The translations under genes were made by a program, and so were the position numbers. The notes beneath the pieces were generated by a model. That model worked only from the letters and a program-made list of their open reading frames with translations, did not search any database and was not told the origin of the DNA. From positions 1,793,971 through 1,857,970 of the forward strand of contig RXPK01000302.1 in assembly GCA_004143645.1 (NCBI GenBank): a stretch of 64,000 nucleotides of DNA, written 5' to 3'. Below, piece by piece: positions 57,622 through 64,000 of this stretch; the first letter of the stretch is position 1, and each line of letters begins with the position of its first letter. Origin of the DNA: Protaetia brevitarsis. Taxonomy: Eukaryota > Arthropoda > Insecta > Coleoptera > Scarabaeidae.

Positions 57622-58738
57622 AGGATGGGCTACCACATTCGTGTCGGTTTATATACGAAAAGTGGTAACATATTTTCACTTTTTGTTTTTTGTTAAGGGT
57701 TATACAGGTTCAGAAGGAGCACATTTCAAAATTATTTTGAAGTATATATTTTTTTTATGGGGATATATTAAAAATATTGTTTATGACGTACCACCAACCA
57801 CACCCGACAATATGAAAGAGCGAATAAGAATGGCGTTTCGATCTATAACACCAAATGTTTTGAGTAATGTTATAGACTCATTTCAAGAAAGGGTACGCCT
57901 CTGCATTGAAGACGATGGCCATCATTTTGAACATTTTTTAAAACATTAGCAGTTTTTAACATATGAGTTTATCCGTTTTAATAAAGTACATTTCTGAAGT
58001 TTACGTAGTTATGACTTTTAATTAGTATGTAGGAAAAGCCAATTGAAAAGTTAGGGTGATTATTATCGTCTATCTATGTTGAATAATAACAGCAGTTTTG
58101 TCCTAGCTTACTTCAAAAAAAAATAATAATCGCTAGGAATTAATATTTGAAAAAGAAAATAATAAATTACTAAGGAACTATAACAGATAGGTATAGGAAG
58201 CATTAATACAATCATAAATACCGTTAAAATTAGAATCTAAATAAGGTAATAAATACAGGCTGTTCCATCTAAAATAAGAAAGTTACTTGCCTTTAAAGAT
58301 AGCGAAAATTAAAAGTATGTTTTTGTTCACTCCGTATAATTTTTTGCATTATTTTTATTTTATTATCAAGTCTAATGGTTTCGTTAAAGAATAAATACAG
58401 TTTAAAATATCTAGCTTAAATATGCCTCTTCAATTTTAGTCTACATTTTGAAGGATAGTTATCTCATAAACGAGTTGAGTTAGGTATAAGAAACCTAACA
58501 CCAACTTGTCTTTAGTTAGTCTATACTATCAAAATATGTCATAATATACAGGTTGTTCCATTTAATATTTCACAACCTTGGTGTGTAATTTTTCTTTGAG
58601 TCGCCCTGTATACTCCAAAATAATTTTGAAATGTGGTCCTTCTGAACTTGTATAATCTTTAAGCAAAAAAAAAAAATTAAAATATGTTACCGCTTTTTTT
58701 ATATAAACCGACGCGAATGTAGTGGCCCAGCCTGTATA
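57622..58738 (+). mobile_element. mariner-like element inserted in the retrotransposon
   Basis: The left terminus (57622 on: 'gcaggatgggctaccacatt', 'gtcggtttatatacgaaaag') and the right terminus (58738 back: 'acaggctgggccactacatt', 'gtcggtttatataaaaaaag') are inverted copies of about 130-150 bp, far longer than classical mariner ends. TA-type flanks fit. Inside are a transposase C-terminus and two further 'acaggctgttccatct' / 'acaggttgttccattt' mariner-like ends (58256, 58549), so other elements have landed in it. Confidence 0.75.
57751..57952 (+). pseudogene. mariner-like transposase C-terminus
   Basis: FFLWGYIKNIVYDVPPTTPD, NMKERIRMAFRSITPNVLS and CIEDDGHHFEHFLKH form the well-conserved tail of DUF4817-type transposases ('DFFLWGYLK..VY...P.T..DL+.RI......+TP..L........+R...C....G.HFEH'), uninterrupted to a stop. 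It is fused directly to the left inverted repeat (the frame reads on from MSVYIRKVVTYFHFLF), so the N-terminal two-thirds was deleted. The clean frame suggests a fairly recent insertion. Confidence 0.88.
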
Positions 58739-59870
58739 ACCCAAAGTTTCAAATAAATTATTACATATTTCTAACACATGTTCGTTAAACGTCAGTTTAG
58801 AGTCAAACAGATTGCTTAAGTCCTTAAACAATTTACAATGTTCAATATTAATTCCTTTAAAATATAAAGAAATATAACAGTAGTTTGTTCCTACCAAATG
58901 TCATTACTTTACATTTATTTATATTTAATGATAGGCAGTTACGCTCACTACAACAACAAATGGCTGCTAAATCTTCCTGTAGACTGTAGCAGTCAATAAA
59001 AATTGATCTTCTGAAATTTTTTTAAATCATCTGGCAATTAAAATAATTCACAACCTTGGTAATATCATCAACAAAAACAAGCAATGACCCCAAAAGAGAT
59101 CCTCAGGGAACTTCAGATGTGGACTTATAAGAATGAGATGTGCAAGTAAGGTATTCAATATAATTGAAGAAACTCCATAATCATGTAATTTCCTGCAAAT
59201 TAAATGATGCTGTACACGGTTAAACGCTTTTGAGAAGCCCATAAATACTGCATCATCCTGCTATTGTTTATCCGAGGCTTCAGAAACATAATGTGTAAAA
59301 GGAGATAAGGTTGTTGCAGTTTATCTACCTTCTATAATCCTCCCCTCCAGGCTGGACAGTTGATATTTTATTTACAACATAGGCGTACAATGGTTTAAAC
59401 AAAATAGTTTCAAAAACTTTAGAGCAATTGCATATTACAGAAATAGGACGATAGTTACAAATTTCATTCTTCTTGCCAGATTTAAAAACAGTAGGTATAC
59501 GTGAAATTATTCAAGCAGAAGGGAACTTCTTTTTGGAGAGTATCAAACTAAATAAATGGTAAAGTGGTTTTAGTAAAGCATGTCCGGACTCATGGCCATT
59601 TTTCCTTTCATATACTAAGAATGTCATTTTCGGAAACTAATTCTAAATCAAAAGAAGCTAAAAAGGCTTCTTCGAAATAATTATGCATTTTCTTCAATTG
59701 TAATCACCGAAGCAAAATGGCCAGCAAAAGCATTTGTTATGTCTAAAGGGAAAGATAAAGTTTGTTTATTGTGAATCATATGTCCAGGAATAAGGGCGAT
59801 CTACAGTTTTATTCAAATCGGTACATTTGGGAATGCATGTCCCCATTTAAGTTATATCCTGGTAGTCGTA
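58739..59870 (-). mobile_element. CR1/Jockey-like non-LTR retrotransposon fragment
   Basis: Minus-strand words in order: ITNAFAGHFASVITIEENA (linker), NYRPISVICNCSKVFETIL, MGFSKAFNRVQHHLICRKLH (motif A), VP.GSLLGSLLVFVDDI (motif B), CSERNCLSLNINKCKVMTFG (after motif C) and DLSNLFDSKLTFNEHVLEI (thumb). The usual YADD box is not readable. The domain breaks off at NLFETLGYTG where the mariner-like terminus begins and resumes at 57621. Frame changes are frequent. 5' end and 3' end are both missing or unrecognised. Confidence 0.82.
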
Positions 59871-60210
59871 TAGCATTGATTAAGAAGAATCAATTGTGAT
59901 GAGGTTTAAGTAATAAACGCTTAACGTTTGTGAAGATATAATTTTTCATTTACGCAGTTGCGTATTCTCAGCTCGAAGTCAGTAAGCATAGCGCCCGTTA
60001 GATACACACACGTGTAATTTATTTATTAAGTATTAATTATATTATCGACTTGTTTGTGATAATCAAAATTCAAACATCGTTAAACGTGAATACTATCGAT
60101 CTATATAACTATCATTACTTCAAAATCAGGGGGCACGAAGGTCATAGATACAATAACATTCGCGCATTCCTTTTAGTTACCATTTTTATTGAAGTGGTTT
60201 AACCGTAAAC
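59871..60210. other. intergenic region upstream of the P450
   Basis: AT-rich and free of recognised repeats. It should hold the promoter of the P450 gene, but I cannot point to a specific core element. Confidence 0.4.
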
Positions 60211-60638
60211 ATGTATCTATTTCTTCTGAGTGTACCCCTAGTTATCTTGCTATTATTTTTTCGTTCTCTTTACGCGCGAAAGATTCAATACCGTGCTCTG
60301 AGTAAACTTCCGGGTCCGCCTTCAAATATTTTTTGGGGAAATTTATTTCAATTTACCCGCAATATCGAAGGTAAAATTTAATGTTCGAATGTTATCGCTT
60401 AGTGTTACATTCATCGACCTCTATCTATATTTTATAGATATATTTGATGATATTAATCAACTGAATAAAAAGTATGGATCGATGGTTGTATTGTGGTCCA
60501 ATCCGTGGAAACCTTTGGTTGTGGTTGCACATCCGAAATTCATTGAAAGGATTACATCCACGAATGCCCACTTAGGGAAATCAAGCTTATATAAGTGCAT
60601 GAATCAATTCCTGGGCAAATCCCTTGTTACAAGTGATG
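60211..60638 (+). CDS. cytochrome P450, CYP4-like, first two exons
   Basis: Exon 1 (60211-60370) starts at an ATG and encodes an N-terminal membrane anchor (MYLFLLSVPLVILLLFF) and the proline-rich hinge KLPGPPSNIFWGN; it ends at a GT donor (AAG/gtaaaa). Exon 2 (60438-60638) begins after 'tttatag' and joins in phase to give DIFDDINQLNKKYGSMVVLW, then VVAHPKFIERITSTNAHLGK and FLGKSLVTSDG, ending at ATG/gtaagt. The order and the 'HP...E.+L.S......K...Y......G..L+.S.G' pattern are those of insect CYP4 proteins, which are ER-anchored haem monooxygenases. The intron position just after the SDG word, in phase 1, is consistent with the family. The expected next exon (W..RRK..TP.FHF), the I-helix, ExxR and haem-cysteine loop were not found to 64000. 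Confidence 0.85.
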
Positions 60639-61095
60639 GTAAGTACCACGTGGTTTGAATCTATTTGTATAGCTGTGGACTTTCTGTACTACTTCGCTCT
60701 ATAATATAGAACGGGTTCCATTTGCAAAGAAAACAACTTTGACACTTGCGGGGCTTATGGAACGCTCTGTATGATATGAAATTAATTTTTAAAAATAACC
60801 TTAATAGACTCCGAATTTCTAGTTGTAGACTTTCAGTACTATCTTTGCATTATAGTACTCTACAAATAACACTCTCTCAAATATATTTTCTTTGCTGAAA
60901 ACCGTTTAAACATATCTATTTTATTTTTGTAGTAGAAGCACCAATTGATGAAAAACAATTTGTTTTTTTTATTTCCGATTTTCTAGTAATCACCGTGCGT
61001 TAAGATTTTAGATGAATAGTTCACTTAGATAACTTAATGATTAGACTTGTGAAAATAGAAACCCTTTATAAAGAAATCTAGCGAACCTAGATCAG

Positions 61096-61147
61096 GCAAT
61101 GGATCTGGCGTTCCAAATGTTTCTTGCCCCCTTAGTTATCAGGAAAG
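61096..61147 (+). CDS. possible further P450 exon
   Basis: A 52-bp stretch between 'tagatcag' (acceptor) and 'aggaaag/gtattg' (donor) encodes AMDLAFQMFLAPLVIRK. CYP4 proteins have a comparable hydrophobic helix in the F-helix region. The splice phase does not follow directly from exon 2, so at least one exon between them would be missing. It may be coincidence. Confidence 0.22.
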
Positions 61148-61619
61148 GTATTGTATATTTTCGTCCCAATATTCACACAGAAATCAGAACGCATTCCATT
61201 CTACGCAATTTTTTTTTGGATGAGATGTATCATGGAAAAAGTGTAATTGCTATTAAACTTGGTATTTGTAAAACGAAGTTTACTTTTCTTTATTTAAATT
61301 TAGCTTTTTTTATTATTTTTTTGGGTATGACATTTTATTTTAGTTTACGTTTCGATTCTTTAGGAATCATTTTCAAAACCTTAGTTTTTTTTTTTTGTTT
61401 TTAAACACATTTATGTTTTTTATCATTATTTATAAAGTTAACATCATTTACGATGTAGGTCAATTTGCATTATATAAAACAACATATTTAATATTTTAAC
61501 ATTCAAACATATATAGACCTTACACACACGTCCACTATATTTAAAACGATGACGCGTGTGATAATCGAAACCTAAACCAAAATAAAATGAAACAGGACAA
61601 CATCGTATATGTCATTTTT
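61148..61619. other. AT-rich, nothing assigned
   Basis: Contains T-runs and no recognised exon or repeat. Confidence 0.35.
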
Positions 61620-62080
61620 TTACATAAAGCTACCGTCATACCTAAAAAAAAATAAAAAGAAGATAAATTGCAAATCTGGATGCTTAAAAAGTTCACTAAA
61701 TCGTTGACATATATCACGAAAAGTAACGGTCGTAGAATTAAGTCCTGTGGTGCTCCTTGTATTACACAGAGAAAAAGGATTCTTTAAATCGAAGCACTCT
61801 TTCCTTGCCACTATATAAAAGAACCATTTTCTTCAGTTAATACATTTCTCTTTCAGTTGAAAATGGTATTATTTTAGTGAAAGAAATGCGTGTTGACTAA
61901 AAGAAATATTTATTAACTGAAAGAAACGGTTATTTTAAATACGGGCAAAGAAATATTTCTTTGATTTAAAGAATCCTTTTTATCTGCGTACGATGGAATT
62001 AACTGAATATACAAAAGTTCTTATAGAATAGATAGAATACTGACAAAAAAAATCAATTTTGTATAGATTTCCATATTTTC
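61620..62080 (-). pseudogene. non-LTR reverse transcriptase fragment split by a MITE
   Basis: Minus strand, 61765-61620: GAPQDLILRPLLFVIYVNDL, the RT motif B/C region ('GVPQGS.LGPLLF..Y+NDL'). If the MITE at 61765-61988 is skipped, the frame continues upstream as RTFVYSVNSIVIQ (62030-61989), exactly the expected 'R..FV.VN....S' segment. The fragment is short and ends in low complexity. The S of QGS is altered (QDL). Confidence 0.72.
61765..61988. mobile_element. MITE with CACAGAGAAAAAGGATTC ends
   Basis: Left end CACAGAGAAAAAGGATTC, right end GAATCCTTTTTATCTGCG; the inverted similarity extends to TTTAAATC/GATTTAAA, about 26 bp with two mismatches. TA flanks both sides. About 224 bp, no coding sequence; the interior is a series of 'gaaagaaat' words. 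Its insertion interrupts an RT frame. Confidence 0.72.
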
Positions 62081-62324
62081 GGACATTTTTGTTTGTAAAT
62101 ACCGCAATAATAATAGCAATAATAATAATATTTAGTTATTGGAAGCATCAGCTATTCATTTTTTTAAGTAAAAAACAAACAAAAAATTAAAAAAGTCACA
62201 AGAGAAAAGCATTTTGTTTTCAAATACGTTTAGATTTGCAAGTATCCTAATCTCCATATTTGAACTATTGTGCAATCTCTTGCCTTAGGGAATAAAACAA
62301 TTTTGATAGCGTCTGCTGCAGTGG

Positions 62325-62485
62325 CTGGCTGGCTGTAATAAATACCGGTGTATATTATCTGACATTATATCAACATCGAGACGCGATTTTAACAAATAAC
62401 TGGCCAAACCACTTACAAAGGTAAAGTACAACAACGAACTTAGGATGGAACCTTGTGGTATTCCGTCAGAATACCAAACGTATGA
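62325..62485 (-). pseudogene. second small RT fragment
   Basis: Minus strand: VWYSDGIPQGSILSSLLYFT, followed by LASYLLKSRLDVDIMSDNI. GIPQGS.LS.LLY is RT motif B of Jockey/I-like elements. It belongs to a different element from the fragment at 61.6 kb, since the same motif occurs in both. Ends are undefined. Confidence 0.65.
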
Positions 62486-64000
62486 ATTAAAGATAACTAA
62501 TAAACAAACATAGAATGATAACTAATAGGTAATACCAATAAACTTCAGTCTCACAAATTTACCTTCTATTTAGTAGAATGATAAATTGAGTAACTATTAG
62601 TAAATTCATTTTATCTTAAAACGTGATTTAAAACAAAACACTATTTGAAAAAATAGTTAAATCAACTGCTCCTCACAAATCTTTGTGTGTATGTTTGAGT
62701 TTTCTATGATTTTTTTTGGTCTAAATATAAAGACAATCTTTAAAACGTTTTGAGTCTGAACAATTTTTGATGTCTCCGAAAATTTTAGGTGCGGTAATAA
62801 AATAAAATATAAATAAAATAAAGAAAGAATATATTTTATCATAAGTGGGCTGTTACAACAAAAAGGTTCTGTGAAAAATACTTTCGATAACAGATAATTA
62901 ACAAAGAACTTTTATAAAAGTTTTATAAAATATAACGTGAAATATATAAATGGCTAACTTTAAATTAAATATTTAAAAATGCCACACTGATGTAAATTGA
63001 CATATTGATAAATATTTTTTTTGTCGGAAAATCAGATTTTGAAAAATTATGGGAGAACATTTAATATTAATATTAATTCAGTATTATTTAATCAATTAAC
63101 ATTGAGGTTGTTGTATATGACTAAATACATTGAAGTAACATGGAAAATTTGTGATGAATTAGATATAATTTTTGAATTTAATGAATTTTATTCGTTAAAG
63201 TATTGCTGTCTTACAAGTTTCTTACTTTCTAAATTATTTAATTTTAAAACCTAAGTGGAAACTTTACATCTTAGACACAAAAGCTAAACTACAGCAATGC
63301 TCAAAAATTAAATACTATATCGAGAGTACGCTTTAAAATAACGAGGTAATTAAAGGGTTATTAGTTTAGCGACGTTTTGTGCTGCAGTCAAAATTATTTT
63401 TAAATGCTTCCTTTAATAGTGACGATAAACATTGCTTTGGTGCTGGTTAAAATATATTTTTTTTTTAATTTTGAAAATAGGAAAATTCAAGTAAGTTGAA
63501 TATCATCGTCAATTTCACAAAACAAGGTTTACCAATATGACTCAGAAGCCATCTTGATGTTTGGAAAAAGTTCAAGATGGCGATCTAACGCAAGTGACAT
63601 CTGTCACTATCAACATTTATTTCTGTCAAAATATAAAAAAATAATCTAGTTTTGGTGTTCTAACCTTTAGAATTGTGCAACACTGTCTACACTCTCTCGG
63701 TCGCCCCTATATATATTAACTTACTATTTCTTGAGTAGATTCGTAAAATAAAGTTAAAAATTATTGTTTGTATTTTTACTGTTTATTGTTTACTACAGAA
63801 ATTGTTTGTTTTTCACTGGTACTTTGAAGTATCATTTGTACTTGTTTGTTTGTTATAATATACATACATATATCCCATATTAGTTTACACCAATTGAAAC
63901 TGATAAAACGTCTAAAAACTGCTGTTTTATTAATATAAATTACTTATTACAATTTGAATGGGAACAATTAAGCTTCTTAACAATGCTTTAGTATTCAACC
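62486..64000. other. AT-rich, nothing assigned
   Basis: No P450 exon, repeat boundary or other gene recognised to the window end. A short frame at 63021-63254 is AT-driven. Confidence 0.4.

Noticed and set aside
1..64000. tRNA, rRNA, CRISPR and bacterial-type operons
   Set aside because: I looked for tRNA T-loop words, regular spacer repeats and Shine-Dalgarno-linked gene strings and saw none; the content is eukaryotic.

Overview
The window looks like insect nuclear DNA, most likely from a large, repeat-rich, AT-rich genome such as that of a beetle or hemipteran; the order is a guess. The evidence is a cytochrome P450 of CYP4 type with consensus GT/AG splice sites near the right end, several lineages of arthropod-type non-LTR retrotransposons, decayed Tc1/mariner elements of the DUF4817-like kind common in insects, a hAT element and many MITE-like inverted repeats. 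I see no bacterial operons, rRNA, tRNA or CRISPR. One 400-base gap (33054-33453) and a single N (46282) show that this is a draft assembly.

Layout. 1-8.8 kb is mostly unassigned AT-rich DNA, with a broken mariner-like transposase (3.8 kb), a perfect-looking hairpin (3.5 kb), one copy of a small repeat family whose partner lies at 39 kb, and a 205-bp MITE (7.2 kb). 8.86-10.08 kb is an inverted-repeat-ended element whose core is a minisatellite also found at 45-50 kb. 12.7-15.1 kb is a 5'-truncated R1-like retrotransposon on the minus strand. 19.06-22.11 kb is a complete hAT insertion with a perfect 8-bp target duplication; inside it only the 3' end of a hAT transposase remains, beside a fragment of an unrelated protein that resembles animal Tnp2/EnSpm-associated proteins. 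23-28.8 kb is nearly featureless. 28.85-33.05 kb is a minus-strand I/Jockey-like retrotransposon with ORF1, endonuclease, reverse transcriptase, RNase H and a C-terminal Cys/His motif; it runs into the gap. 36.2-37.9 kb holds a plus-strand Jockey/CR1-like RT fragment. 38-41.3 kb holds short-motif repeats, a terminal-inverted element with a GATTC-rich minisatellite, and hairpins. 41.3-44.85 kb is a nearly full-length but frame-broken RTE-like retrotransposon.

The most unusual part is 44.875-50.694 kb: two fold-back elements, each built from GC-rich terminal arrays of a GTTTCAGCGC-like motif, a unique arm and a purine-rich minisatellite that flips strand at the centre. The outer arms pair with each other over more than 500 bp, while the facing inner ends are truncated around a dead mariner copy. 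The right end abuts a Tc1-like transposase C-terminus. 54.8-59.9 kb is a nest of mariner-like elements, one of which splits a minus-strand CR1/Jockey-like reverse transcriptase into two recognisable halves. A MITE similarly splits another RT fragment at 61.6-62.1 kb.

The only host gene I support well is the CYP4-like P450 at 60.2 kb. Only its first two exons are clear; the rest lies outside the window, is too diverged for me to see, or is lost. Two other exon-like segments (23.7 kb minus, 52.5 kb plus) are possible but unproven.
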